In this document: piece by piece, positions 7,848-16,455 of the stretch | Layout: every line of letters begins with the position of its first letter | Numbering within the stretch: position 1 is the first letter of the stretch | Origin: Marine group II euryarchaeote REDSEA-S42_B7 | GTDB taxonomy: Archaea; Thermoplasmatota; Poseidoniia; Poseidoniales; Thalassarchaeaceae | Assembly: GCA_001629255.1 (NCBI GenBank) | Contig: LURZ01000018.1 | Coordinates: 1-33,980, forward strand | DNA length: 33,980 nt | Reading direction: 5' to 3' | Notes under the pieces: model-generated | The model's database searches: none | Seen by the model: the letters and a program-made list of their open reading frames with translations, nothing else | What the model was told of the DNA's origin: nothing | Translations under genes and position numbers: made by a program

Positions 7848-8249
7848 TTGTTCAATATTGAAGAGGGGGCTCCGGATCCTGAGACCTTCCTCAGACTCAG
7901 GTCTGCAGCAGGGATGAGACCTAGATCGATGAGAGGAGCTTCCAAGGGACTTGGACAGGAACTATTCTCGGTCATTCTTAGGTCAGAGAAATCTGGAGAA
8001 ATAGTTGGAATGGGACGAGTTGTGGGTGATGGTGGCACCATTTTCGTGATTTGTGATATGATGGTGATAGAGAGTTTTCAGAAGAAGGGAGGGGGTACGA
8101 TGATCATGGACGCGATAATGGACTATCTCCTAAAAGAGGCTCCACCTAACTCATACATCAACCTCATGGCAGATGTGGATGGATTCTACGAGAGGTGGGG
8201 GTTCGAGCCATCTCTCCCTCGATCAAGAGGAATGGTATTGAGGAATTAG
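7848..8249 (+). CDS. GNAT family N-acetyltransferase
   Basis: The 133-residue protein fits the compact GNAT fold: SGEIVGMGRVVGDGG for strands 3-4, ICDMMVIESFQKKGGGTMIMDAIMDYL for the acetyl-CoA pyrophosphate-binding loop and helix (Q-x-x-G-x-G type), and DGFYERWGFEP for the C-terminal YxxxGF element. It uses acetyl-CoA to acylate an amine; the substrate is not predictable. The start is TTG at 7848, four bases after the srp19 stop. Homologous short GNATs start at a comparable position, but the frame is open upstream, so the start is not certain. It converges with ilvE four bases later. Confidence 0.8.
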   Translation: MFNIEEGAPDPETFLRLRSAAGMRPRSMRGASKGLGQELFSVILRSEKSGEIVGMGRVVGDGGTIFVICDMMVIESFQKKGGGTMIMDAIMDYLLKEAPPNSYINLMADVDGFYERWGFEPSLPRSRGMVLRN

Positions 8250-8253
8250 ATCT

Positions 8254-9282
8254 CTATTCCACTGTCACGGTCCAGCCGAACTCATCAGGGGTACGTCTTT
8301 GCTGTATCTTTGTTAGAGACTCGTAAAGCTCCATGGCAATTGGCCCCACGCCTCCTCCGCAGTACTCGACCACCCTTTCCCCATGCTCTATCTTCCCTAT
8401 CGAAGAGATGACTGCGGCAGTTCCCACACAGAAGCACTCATCAGCTTCCAATGCGTAGTCTACGTCTATCTTCTCCTCCCTGACCTCATAGCCCTTTGAC
8501 TCCGCTAGCTGCATCACTGATGATCTCGTGACTCCTGGTAGAATAGTCCCTGTCAGCTCGGGAGTCGAGATGACCTCATTCTTCACGCAGAAGAAGTTGG
8601 CAGCCCCCACCTCCTCGATGTACTTGTGGTTGACCGCATCGAGGTAGATTATCTCCGAGTAACCCTCGCTCTTTGCCATCTGAGAGGGAACCATTCCAGG
8701 TGCGTAGTTGCCAATTGCCTTTACCCCTCCCGAACCTCCTGGTGCAGCCCTGTGGAACTCATCCGAGACTCTGAGAGAGGTTGGCGTGATCCCTCCTTTG
8801 AAGTACGGTCCAACTGGTGAGACGTAGACCAAGAAAGTGTACTCTGGGGCAGGTGCGACTCCCAGTATCGCCCCGCTTCCGAACAGGAGTGGCCTGACGT
8901 AAAGTGCACCCTTGCCCATTGGTGGAACCCATCTGGAGTTCTCTCTCACGGTCTGCATTATTGCATCGAGGAACATCTCCTCTGGAACTGGTGTCATCCC
9001 GAGCCTTCGTGCTCCGTCCCTAGACCTCCTTGCGTTGTCCAGAGGTCGGAAGAGAACGATACTACCGTCCGCCGCGTGCTGTGCCTTCATACCCTCGAAC
9101 AGTCCCTGGCCGTAGTTGATAACCCCAGCAGCTGGAGACAGGCTTAGGTTCTGGAAGTCCTGCATCTTCCCTTGTCCCCAGTCATCTCCCTGCTTACATG
9201 TGGCTATGTACATTCGATCAGTTTCTGTGAAACTGAAAGTGAGTGAGTCCCAGTCTACCTCCGGCAAACCGTCCTCAGTCAT
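8254..9282 (-). CDS. ilvE: branched-chain amino acid aminotransferase
   Basis: The 342-residue fold-type IV PLP enzyme has INYGQGLFEGMKAQ and RPLDNARRSRDGARRLGM near the N terminus, YVRPLLFGSG, the PLP lysine in GGVKAIGNYAPGM (around residue 188), YLDAVNHKYIEEVGAANFF, and GTILPGVTRSSVMQLA at the phosphate-binding end. This pattern belongs to the longer (about 350 residue) BCAT type shared with eukaryotes and many bacteria. It interconverts Leu, Ile and Val with their 2-oxo acids using glutamate. The ATG is preceded by GGTG at short spacing. It is transcribed alone, convergent with the GNAT gene and divergent from polB. Confidence 0.93.
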   Translation of the reverse strand: MTEDGLPEVDWDSLTFSFTETDRMYIATCKQGDDWGQGKMQDFQNLSLSPAAGVINYGQGLFEGMKAQHAADGSIVLFRPLDNARRSRDGARRLGMTPVPEEMFLDAIMQTVRENSRWVPPMGKGALYVRPLLFGSGAILGVAPAPEYTFLVYVSPVGPYFKGGITPTSLRVSDEFHRAAPGGSGGVKAIGNYAPGMVPSQMAKSEGYSEIIYLDAVNHKYIEEVGAANFFCVKNEVISTPELTGTILPGVTRSSVMQLAESKGYEVREEKIDVDYALEADECFCVGTAAVISSIGKIEHGERVVEYCGGGVGPIAMELYESLTKIQQRRTPDEFGWTVTVE

Positions 9283-9410
9283 CCGCGCACCCCGATTATT
9301 TGGAAGGGGACCGCCTCGGCTTTCAACGGTTCCGCTGGTGACCCTCCCGGCATGGTTATGGCCCCTAGTGATTACGTAGGGTAAGGCAGTCGGTCTGAGT
9401 GCGGAATGCG

Positions 9411-9415
9411 GGTGA
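9411..9415 (+). promoter_or_regulatory. Shine-Dalgarno deciding the polB start
   Basis: GGTGA ends four bases before the ATG at 9420. It favours that codon over the upstream in-frame GTG at 9399 used in the ORF track. Confidence 0.5.
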
Positions 9416-9419
9416 AGTC

Positions 9420-12059
9420 ATGCAATGGGGAGAGGAGGTCTGTATCGTTTCGGGAGACAATAGGGCTTGGCCAGAAGAGCCAAAGACAGTCATTGAACTG
9501 TGGTGCAGGTCAAAATCTGGACATTCGTCTATGCTCCTAGTCAACGGCCTGAGGCCTTATGTCGAGATATCCGACCCCAAGTCTGAAGTCAGCTTAGATG
9601 AACCCGAATCTCTGAGAAAGGTCAGCTCCGTGAGGGGCGTTCAGGGGGAACCCGAGTCAAGTGGAATGAAACTCTCCCAAGACGGAGTTGTTAGGCCTCA
9701 CTACCGAGTTTACGTCAGAGACACTACTAAGGTCAGGGGAGTTAGGAAGTCACTAACTGAACAAGGATGGAGAGTGACGAGCGCGGATATCCTTTTTTTT
9801 CAGCGGCTACTCCTTGACCTAGACCTTGGGCCTCACATTGCTATGAGAGGAGAGGTACTCTGGGCTGGTGAGAGAGCCCCAGAGGAAGCAAAGACTCCGG
9901 AGAATACCAATAGGGAGACCGCTGAGAAGAGGATACAAGCAGTCGGTGGCTCGGGAATCTATCCTCTCGATATGGTGGTATCTTGTGATATCAATGGCTT
10001 GAGTAGGGCTGAACCGTTCCCAGCCCCATTCGTTACCATGTCGTTCGACCTCGAGACGAGCATCACAGACAACACCATACTATGCGCAGCAGCCGTGGTG
10101 GACAGATATGGAGAAAGGAAGGAATACCCAATAACAGGCGGCGAGGTAGATATATTGGAGAAACTTACAGAAGTAGTAAGAACAGAGGATCCTGACTTCA
10201 TAACTGGATACAATATCGATAACTTCGATCTTCCCAGAATGGAAGAGCGTTCAGAATATATCGACACGGAATCTGAAATGGACAGATCGACTCTTCTGGG
10301 ATGGGGTAGGGTCCCAATAAATGAGACAGAGACTAAGCGTGGCTGGAGGAAGCCGGGGAGAATTTTTCCAAACAGGGAACAGAACAGGACCTGGACAATA
10401 AAGGGAAGGATACCTCTGGATGCCTGGTGGCAGGCAAGACAGACCCTAAGGCCTCAGAGAGAGTCTCTGAGGTATGTGTCACAACTCCTCTGGCCTGATG
10501 ATGAGGAGATGCAGAAGATGGATATCGATGCGAGTAAGATGGACGAGGAATGGGCCGCCAGACCGGATGAGGTACTGAAGTACTGTGTACGTGACACAGT
10601 ACTGCCTCTGGATATACTGGAGAAAATGAAGTCAATAGCTAGGAAGGAGGCCCTCGCATCGGTTTCTCTGACTACTGTAGATATTGCAGCAACCAGTACA
10701 ACTAGCCGTTGGATAGACTCACTGGTTATCCGGTTAGCTGATAGGAGCGGTGTCGCAGTCCCGAACACCAACCAAGGTCCTAGGAAGCAGGATAAGATAG
10801 CCGGAGGTTATGTGCACGAGGTTGATCCGGGAGTCAAGCCTTGGGTTGTCGTTCTTGATTTCAAGTCGATGTATCCCTCGATAATGATATCCAACAACAT
10901 CTGCTCGACCACCTTGGTTCGTGATGGTAGCGAGGACGATTCTCATAGCGTATCCCCCGTCACAAATACGAGATACATCTCCAAGGAAGAGAGGCTAGGT
11001 CTGGTTCCACAACTCCTTCAGGGTCTAATGGACAGCAGGGATAGACACAAGGCCGCACTCGAGAAGGCGAACGAAGAGGGCGACGATGCCGAGGCTTTCC
11101 TCCAAGATCAGTTGCAGTACGCTGTAAAAATCTTGATGAATTCGTTCTATGGAGTCTTCGCATCGAACTTCTACAGATTCACACATCCGAGCCTCGGTGC
11201 GAGCATTACGGAGTGGGCACGTCATAACATTAAGGAGATAATCTCCAAAGTTGAGGATGACGGTGATGAGGTGGTGTATTCCGACACCGACTCGATATTC
11301 GTAATCGCACCAACTGAAGGGGCCCCTATGAATAAACCAACGGGAGGGGTGGAGCTTGAGGGTTGGGAGAAAGCAAGGACCTCGACGCTTGAATTCGGGC
11401 AGTCACTAGCTGAAAGATTCACCAGAGAGGGAGCCGAGCTGGAGTTTGAGACCGCACTCTCCTCATTCTTCAGCCATGGAGCGAAGAAGCGCTACGTAGG
11501 TAGGGTTGTTTGGCCAAGGGAGGAGATGCTGATTAGAGGGTACGAGGTAAGGCGAACCGACTCTTTCCAACTCCTCTCTGACACAATGACTCAGATGTTT
11601 GAGATGATACTAGATGGTAACGAAATCGGCGCCGTCGACATGACCAAGTCTGTAATTGACAAGGTAAAGGCTGGAGAAGTAGAAGCGTCCCAACTCATAA
11701 TCAGTAGGTCCTGCAAAGGAAAGTGGAACAGCAAGAAAGAGGAATGGGACTTCAGCGTTTACAAGAATGAGGACGGACTTCCCTACGTCAGAGCGGCCAA
11801 GCAGAGGATTGCTGCGGGTCTACAGTTCACCCCTGGCATGAAGGTAGGCTATGTCGTCACTGAGCCCGATGAGAATGAAAAGAAGTTGGGCGTGAAAGCA
11901 TGGTTGGTAGATGAGATAGGCGGCGATCCACCTGAGTACGACAGGGAATATTACGCTAAGCGACTCGCTAAGTCACTAGGACGAGTCACCGAGGCCTTCG
12001 GATGGGACGAAAAGAACTTACTCAAGGGCAATAGGCAGAGCAATTTATTCGATTTCTAG
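9420..12059 (+). CDS. polB: DNA polymerase family B (replicative/repair), with PIP-box tail
   Basis: The 879-residue protein has all family B landmarks in order: exonuclease motif I FDLETSI (about residue 209), motif II YNIDNFDLP, motif III YCVRDTVLP, polymerase motif A DFKSMYPSIM (about 480), motif B KILMNSFYGVFAS and motif C YSDTDSIF (about 620). Catalytic aspartates for both proofreading and synthesis are present. The last residues, RQSNLFDF, fit the PCNA-interacting box QxxLxxF. It is about 100 residues longer than typical archaeal PolB, with extra sequence in the N-terminal domain before the exonuclease and in the palm/thumb region. The ATG at 9420 is preferred over the GTG at 9399 because of a GGTGA site. 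Confidence 0.95.
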   Translation: MQWGEEVCIVSGDNRAWPEEPKTVIELWCRSKSGHSSMLLVNGLRPYVEISDPKSEVSLDEPESLRKVSSVRGVQGEPESSGMKLSQDGVVRPHYRVYVRDTTKVRGVRKSLTEQGWRVTSADILFFQRLLLDLDLGPHIAMRGEVLWAGERAPEEAKTPENTNRETAEKRIQAVGGSGIYPLDMVVSCDINGLSRAEPFPAPFVTMSFDLETSITDNTILCAAAVVDRYGERKEYPITGGEVDILEKLTEVVRTEDPDFITGYNIDNFDLPRMEERSEYIDTESEMDRSTLLGWGRVPINETETKRGWRKPGRIFPNREQNRTWTIKGRIPLDAWWQARQTLRPQRESLRYVSQLLWPDDEEMQKMDIDASKMDEEWAARPDEVLKYCVRDTVLPLDILEKMKSIARKEALASVSLTTVDIAATSTTSRWIDSLVIRLADRSGVAVPNTNQGPRKQDKIAGGYVHEVDPGVKPWVVVLDFKSMYPSIMISNNICSTTLVRDGSEDDSHSVSPVTNTRYISKEERLGLVPQLLQGLMDSRDRHKAALEKANEEGDDAEAFLQDQLQYAVKILMNSFYGVFASNFYRFTHPSLGASITEWARHNIKEIISKVEDDGDEVVYSDTDSIFVIAPTEGAPMNKPTGGVELEGWEKARTSTLEFGQSLAERFTREGAELEFETALSSFFSHGAKKRYVGRVVWPREEMLIRGYEVRRTDSFQLLSDTMTQMFEMILDGNEIGAVDMTKSVIDKVKAGEVEASQLIISRSCKGKWNSKKEEWDFSVYKNEDGLPYVRAAKQRIAAGLQFTPGMKVGYVVTEPDENEKKLGVKAWLVDEIGGDPPEYDREYYAKRLAKSLGRVTEAFGWDEKNLLKGNRQSNLFDF

Positions 12060-12112
12060 GACATCAAGGAGCCGTAGGATTGATTTCACTCCACTTAGGC
12101 CCGTCCACTAGG

Positions 12113-13306
12113 ATGGCAAGGACCGGAGACCTAGCATGCCTGATTGTGGTGGTTTTTCTAGCACCAATGCTAGCCGGATGCACCGACCTACTGGGTAGCA
12201 ATAGCGCACCCACTGCGACCATGTCTGTGGACCCGAGTGGAACCGTGAAGGCAGGCGACCCAGTGACATTCAGCGCCGCGGGGTCCTCTGATCCAGACGG
12301 GGACGATCTCACCTTCGAATGGGATTTTGGAGACGGGAATACTGGAACTGGATTGACCACTAGCCACACATATGCGCAGTCTGGTAATTTCGTAGCAAAA
12401 CTAGCAGTAGGAGACGGTACACATGAGGCATCAATTAGCAAGACGATTACTGTAGTCGACTCATCTGCTAGAGAGCCGAACGCAGATATCACTTCCAGCA
12501 AGGATAACGATTGCGAGGGAGAGGAGCCATCCGCTAGTGGAAATATGGTGATTGTTTGGGTTTGCGAGGACGATAACGATGTCAATGACCGTGAAGTTGA
12601 GGTCTTAACAACCGTAACTTTGGATGGCTCAGACTCATGGGCAGGTTGCGATCCCGATGACTCAAGTTGTTACTCCGAGGAATATCTGGTTGAATGGAAG
12701 TGGGATCTAGACACATACACGGACTCTGATAACGATGGAATCACAGATAATGACGTCGATGCAACAGGTGAGACATATTCATGGGAATCCAGACCAGCAG
12801 GAGCTTGGGAGGTCAAGTTGACTGTGGTGGACAACAATGGTTTCGAGGATAGTACAAAATCGATGGTTTACGTCAACTACAGGGGAGTTTGGAAGGACTT
12901 CGTAATCGACAGAGCCTCACCTAATCCAGTGATAATGACTTGGGAATATCCTGTCACCTACGATCAGGACTCAAAGGACAGGATAAGATACATGAGAGCC
13001 AAACTTTCCTATCCAAAGGAGGATGACGATCAGCCCGGAGGGGGTCTACCGGGACAAACCACCGACAATCGCTTGGATCTTTACATGTACAATAGCACTG
13101 ATGAGGCTGTTTCGAATACCTCAGGAATTGAGAATGATAACAGAGACGCAGGAGACTGCGGTAGCGATGAGTTCTGTGTTTGGATGGTTATCGGGGGCTC
13201 GACCGTACGAGGCTTCCTACCAGGGGATTGGACGGTGGACTTGGAGAATGCGGAGACTCACAACACTGAGGTTAATGAGTTTGTGATCGAACTACAGTAT
13301 CGTTAG
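12113..13306 (+). CDS. PKD-domain lipoprotein, secreted
   Basis: The 397-residue protein starts with a lipoprotein signal peptide (ACLIVVVFLAPMLAGC, lipobox LAGC). A clear PKD domain follows at about residues 34-115 with the WDFGDG core and SHTYAQSGNF. A second, more diverged PKD-like domain contains DSDNDGITDND, an acidic repeat resembling calcium-binding thrombospondin-type-3 sequence, and ends in WEVKLTVVDNNG. The C-terminal 130 residues are unassigned beta-rich sequence. PKD domains usually mediate protein or carbohydrate contacts outside the cell. The ORF track begins at a TTG 33 bases earlier; the ATG at 12113 gives a normal signal peptide. The stop is followed by a short T run (GTTTTTGG) that could act as a weak archaeal terminator. 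Confidence 0.8.
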   Translation: MARTGDLACLIVVVFLAPMLAGCTDLLGSNSAPTATMSVDPSGTVKAGDPVTFSAAGSSDPDGDDLTFEWDFGDGNTGTGLTTSHTYAQSGNFVAKLAVGDGTHEASISKTITVVDSSAREPNADITSSKDNDCEGEEPSASGNMVIVWVCEDDNDVNDREVEVLTTVTLDGSDSWAGCDPDDSSCYSEEYLVEWKWDLDTYTDSDNDGITDNDVDATGETYSWESRPAGAWEVKLTVVDNNGFEDSTKSMVYVNYRGVWKDFVIDRASPNPVIMTWEYPVTYDQDSKDRIRYMRAKLSYPKEDDDQPGGGLPGQTTDNRLDLYMYNSTDEAVSNTSGIENDNRDAGDCGSDEFCVWMVIGGSTVRGFLPGDWTVDLENAETHNTEVNEFVIELQYR

Positions 13307-13376
13307 TTTTTGGAAATCTACGGAAAGACCGATAGTAGCAATCTGGGACTAGCATACCGAAAACCCCGGGGAACGG

Positions 13377-13385
13377 TTCATATAC
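13377..13385 (+). promoter_or_regulatory. TATA-like box upstream of EF-1A
   Basis: TTCATATAC lies about 45 bases before the EF-1A start. With transcription beginning near 13408, the short leader would hold the GGTG Shine-Dalgarno (TAGAGGTGTAAACA) next to the ATG. Confidence 0.45.
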
Positions 13386-13424
13386 ACCTCTTCGGTCGGC
13401 GGGCCTACCTTAGAGGTGTAAACA

Positions 13425-14708
13425 ATGGGTTCACAATGGGAAGACAAGAGCAAACCGCATCTGAATATCGTTTTCGTAGGTCACGTAGATCACGGAAAGT
13501 CGACAACCGTCGGAAGACTGTTGCTAGATAGCGGTCACATAGAGGAGCACGTGATTGAGAAGTTTGAGCAGGAAGCTTCAGAGCGAGGGAAGGCCGGTTT
13601 CGGTTTCGCCTACGTTATGGACGGACTGAAGGAGGAGAGGGAGAGAGGGATTACTATTGACGTAGCCCACAAGGAATTCTTCACCCCAAAGTACTACTTC
13701 ACAGTCATCGACGCACCTGGTCACCGTGACTTCGTCAAGAACATGATTACTGGAACCAGCCAGGCAGATGCTGCGGTTCTGAACGTAGCAGCAAACGACG
13801 GCGTGAACGCTCAGACTAAGGAGCACGCTTTCTTAGCAAAGGTGCTTGGAGTCAAGGAGCTCATCGTCAACATCAACAAGATGGATATCAGTGGTGTGGA
13901 CTGGTCAGAGGACAAGTACAAGAGTGCAGTCGAGGAAGTCTCCAACCTTCTAAAGATGGCAGGATTCAACCCTGCAGACATTCCATTCGTGCCGTGCAGC
14001 GCACTTGCTGGCGATAACGTTTTCAACAAGAGCGACAATACTCCATGGTACAGCGGTCCAACTCTGTTCGAGGCTATCGATGCAGTGGAGATGCCGCCAA
14101 AGCCAACTGACAGGCCCCTCAGACTACCCATCCAGGACGTATACAAGATCAGTGGAATCGGGACTGTTCCAGTAGGGAAGGTCGAGACAGGAGTCCTTGA
14201 GAGAGGAAAGACCGTTGTATTCAACCCCAGTCAGAAGTCTGCAGAGGTCAAGGATATTGAGATGCACCACACCAGCCACGCTAAAGCGGAACCAGGTGAC
14301 AACGTCGGTTTCAACGTCCGTGGTCTAGCTGCCAACGATATCCGCAGAGGGGACGTCGCAGGATACTCTGACAGCGAGCCTATGTTCGTAAGACACGACG
14401 AGACCTTCGTGGGTCAGATACAGCTCATGGATATACCAAAGGCAATCGGGTCTGGGTACACCCCAGTGTTCCACGCTCACACCGCTCAGGTAGCTGTCCG
14501 ATTCGTAGAACTTCTTGAGAACTCAAAAACCAAGGAGGCCAATCCAGCATTCCTTAAGACTGGAGATGCGGCTTTAGTGCGCTTCGCACCTACCAAGCCT
14601 ATGGCAATCGAGCAGATGGATGCTTTCCCCGAACTGTCCAGATTCGCAATTAGAGACATGGGCAAGACCGTGGCCGCAGGCGTCTGCATGAAGATCGAGA
14701 AGAAGTGA
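13425..14708 (+). CDS. tuf: translation elongation factor 1 alpha (aEF-1A)
   Basis: The 427-residue GTPase has G1 GHVDHGKST near residue 19, switch [14 protein letters not shown]3 DAPGHRDF, G4 NKMD, G5 CSALAGDN, then the two beta-barrel domains ([28 protein letters not shown]). It brings aminoacyl-tRNA to the ribosome. The archaeal/eukaryotic type is shown by the long [26 protein letters not shown] insert between G1 and G2. The ATG at 13425 has AGAGGTG upstream. An ORF in another frame overlapping its 5' end (13310-13531) is a shadow. The next gene, rps10, starts 18 bases after the stop, the usual archaeal EF-1A/S10 pairing, so they are likely co-transcribed. Confidence 0.97.
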   Translation: MGSQWEDKSKPHLNIVFVGHVDHGKSTTVGRLLLDSGHIEEHVIEKFEQEASERGKAGFGFAYVMDGLKEERERGITIDVAHKEFFTPKYYFTVIDAPGHRDFVKNMITGTSQADAAVLNVAANDGVNAQTKEHAFLAKVLGVKELIVNINKMDISGVDWSEDKYKSAVEEVSNLLKMAGFNPADIPFVPCSALAGDNVFNKSDNTPWYSGPTLFEAIDAVEMPPKPTDRPLRLPIQDVYKISGIGTVPVGKVETGVLERGKTVVFNPSQKSAEVKDIEMHHTSHAKAEPGDNVGFNVRGLAANDIRRGDVAGYSDSEPMFVRHDETFVGQIQLMDIPKAIGSGYTPVFHAHTAQVAVRFVELLENSKTKEANPAFLKTGDAALVRFAPTKPMAIEQMDAFPELSRFAIRDMGKTVAAGVCMKIEKK

Positions 14709-14717
14709 TGCGACCCT

Positions 14718-14722
14718 GGTGA
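14718..14722 (+). promoter_or_regulatory. Shine-Dalgarno of rps10
   Basis: GGTGA ends four bases before the rps10 ATG, just after the EF-1A stop. This supports internal translation initiation on a shared transcript. Confidence 0.5.
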
Positions 14723-14726
14723 AGTT

Positions 14727-15056
14727 ATGCCGGTTGTCACAACGATAAAGTTGACCGGCGACAACCATCATGACGTTGACTTGGTCTGCCAGCAAATTAA
14801 GGCTATTTCCGATGAGACAGGAGTAAATCTGAGGGGACCCATACCTCTCCCTACGCGAAGGCTCGTTGTTCCATGCAGAAAAAGTCCAGACGGCGAAGGC
14901 TCTGAGACTTGGGATCACTGGGAAATGAGAGTTCACAAGAGGCTTTTAGAACTGGTTACCAACACTGCGAAGGATGAGAAATCACTGAGAAAGGTTCTGA
15001 GGATACCCATCCCAGACTCGGTAACTATCGAGCTGTCTCTAAGGAACCTCGATTGA
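14727..15056 (+). CDS. rps10: 30S ribosomal protein S10 (uS10)
   Basis: The 109-residue protein contains the S10 core: IKLTGDNHHDVDLVCQQIKA, GVNLRGPIPLPTRRLVVPCRKSPDG and WEMRVHKRLLEL, ending with IPIPDSVTIELSLR. It is a small-subunit head protein. The archaeal form lacks the bacterial NusE-type N terminus. It follows EF-1A as in many archaea and ends two bases before the convergent pepC stop. Confidence 0.95.
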   Translation: MPVVTTIKLTGDNHHDVDLVCQQIKAISDETGVNLRGPIPLPTRRLVVPCRKSPDGEGSETWDHWEMRVHKRLLELVTNTAKDEKSLRKVLRIPIPDSVTIELSLRNLD

Positions 15057-15058
15057 GA

Positions 15059-16405
15059 CTAAAGTAAACCTTCTTGTCTAGCTAGAGAACCCATCGGGTC
15101 CCATGCCGGGAGTACTATTGGATTTCCTTTCAGTCCACTCTTCATCTCGTCAGTCAGGTAGTCCTTGGGGGCGGCTATCTCGAACATATGTTCGTCATAC
15201 CAGTTATCGTTCATTGTGTAGAATCCCTTCTCCCCACTGTCTTCAGAACCCCAGGAGTTCTCAACTCTCCATCTTCTAGGCTTTCCATCTACCACATCAA
15301 CCCCAGTGAATAGCATTGCATGGGTCATCATTGTCTGTCCGAACCTCAAACGATCGGCCTTCTCCATTCCGAATTGAATTCCATACAATCCCTTCAGATC
15401 GTACAGCTCAGCATCCCATAACCCCCTCTTGCGAGCCATGTTCTTTCCGACGTCACACCCCATCCAAACAGGAGTGCCATCCTCTAGGAGTCTTTGTGTG
15501 ATGTCTTTCATCTCATTGGATGGAACGTTGAGATAAACCACAGGCGGTCCTCCGGCTACATTCTGTAGAAAATCTACAGTATATGTTCGATAGTACTCGT
15601 TTCTAGGATCATTTACGATGCAAATATACTCCTCCCAATCTACTTCCACATACTCATCGACGAACTCCAAAGGGGTCATAGTCCCCTTCCTGTGAAATTC
15701 GTTGTCCTTGTCTCTCCACTGCCAGTCGAACTTCTCTGGAGGGGTTCCCAGGTGAATGCAAAGAACCCTCCAAATCTCTTTCATCCTCCCCTCTTTATGC
15801 CTTCGCGCCTCATTATTGGATCCTCCATCATCGAGAATTTTCCTTATCTCGCTTGCAGTTGTCCGCAAGATATCTTTCAGAACAGTGTTCATCGACCTAG
15901 TGTTGCTACTGCTATGAGACTCCGGATATGCTGACATTGGAACAAGACCGTGCTTTCTGATGAGGTTCGTGGCCATGTTCCATTGTCCACCATCTCCAAT
16001 TGGATCGCTAAGCAAAAAGTGAATAGTTCGGTCATCAACAGGCCTGTCAGAAGTCTCTAGTATCGCTTCTAGGAAGTGATTGGCTCTTTCGAGCTTGTCC
16101 CAGAAGTGGATGTGAGCTTGGCTGAATTCGAATTTTTTCAAGTTCATCTTCTTCATAGCACCTACTCTGAATAGATTCAGGGTAGCGAAAAGCCAACATC
16201 GACCGCTTCTTCTCTGGTTTGTAGCATTCCAATCATCCAGTTTCGTACTGAACGAGAAATCCATGTCCTGGACTAGATCCCTACGAAGTGCTAGTGTTGA
16301 TAGATCTGCATTGCTAACTGCATTCTGAGCAACAGTGGCCGATGGGTCCGAATCGAATGACTTTCTGAATTCCTCAATCTGTGATTTAGTTACTCCCTTA
16401 GACAT
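15059..16405 (-). CDS. pepC: C1-family aminopeptidase C / bleomycin hydrolase
   Basis: The 448-residue protein matches the PepC/bleomycin hydrolase family over its length. The catalytic Cys is in NQRRSGRCWLFA (Cys70), the His in MTHAMLFTGVD and the Asn in RVENSWG. FSQAHIHFWDKLERAN and DGGQWNMATNLIRKHGLVP are typical of the family. These cytosolic cysteine aminopeptidases form hexameric barrels and trim N-terminal residues from peptides. In known members the C terminus enters the active site to limit action; here the last residues are GSLARQEGLL. The ATG at 16405 is chosen over the GTG at 16417 because GGTGAGG lies just upstream of it. It is 50 bases downstream of the GINS gene on the same strand. 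Confidence 0.92.
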   Translation of the reverse strand: MSKGVTKSQIEEFRKSFDSDPSATVAQNAVSNADLSTLALRRDLVQDMDFSFSTKLDDWNATNQRRSGRCWLFATLNLFRVGAMKKMNLKKFEFSQAHIHFWDKLERANHFLEAILETSDRPVDDRTIHFLLSDPIGDGGQWNMATNLIRKHGLVPMSAYPESHSSSNTRSMNTVLKDILRTTASEIRKILDDGGSNNEARRHKEGRMKEIWRVLCIHLGTPPEKFDWQWRDKDNEFHRKGTMTPLEFVDEYVEVDWEEYICIVNDPRNEYYRTYTVDFLQNVAGGPPVVYLNVPSNEMKDITQRLLEDGTPVWMGCDVGKNMARKRGLWDAELYDLKGLYGIQFGMEKADRLRFGQTMMTHAMLFTGVDVVDGKPRRWRVENSWGSEDSGEKGFYTMNDNWYDEHMFEIAAPKDYLTDEMKSGLKGNPIVLPAWDPMGSLARQEGLL

Positions 16406-16411
16406 GTTATC

Positions 16412-16418
16412 CCTCACC
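16412..16418 (-). promoter_or_regulatory. Shine-Dalgarno deciding the pepC start
   Basis: GGTGAGG ends six bases before the ATG at 16405 and overlaps the alternative GTG codon, so it favours the ATG. Confidence 0.5.
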
Positions 16419-16455
16419 CCTAGCCTGAAACCGGAGAGAGTTAGTAATTGCCCTG

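Noticed and set aside
12064-12585. 173-residue minus-strand ORF opposite the PKD lipoprotein.
   Set aside because: It is an antisense image of the PKD gene, which has a signal peptide and WDFGDG core.
13310-13531. 73-residue ORF overlapping the EF-1A start.
   Set aside because: It lies out of frame over the EF-1A promoter and G1 region, and its Arg-rich end is the shifted reading of EF-1A.
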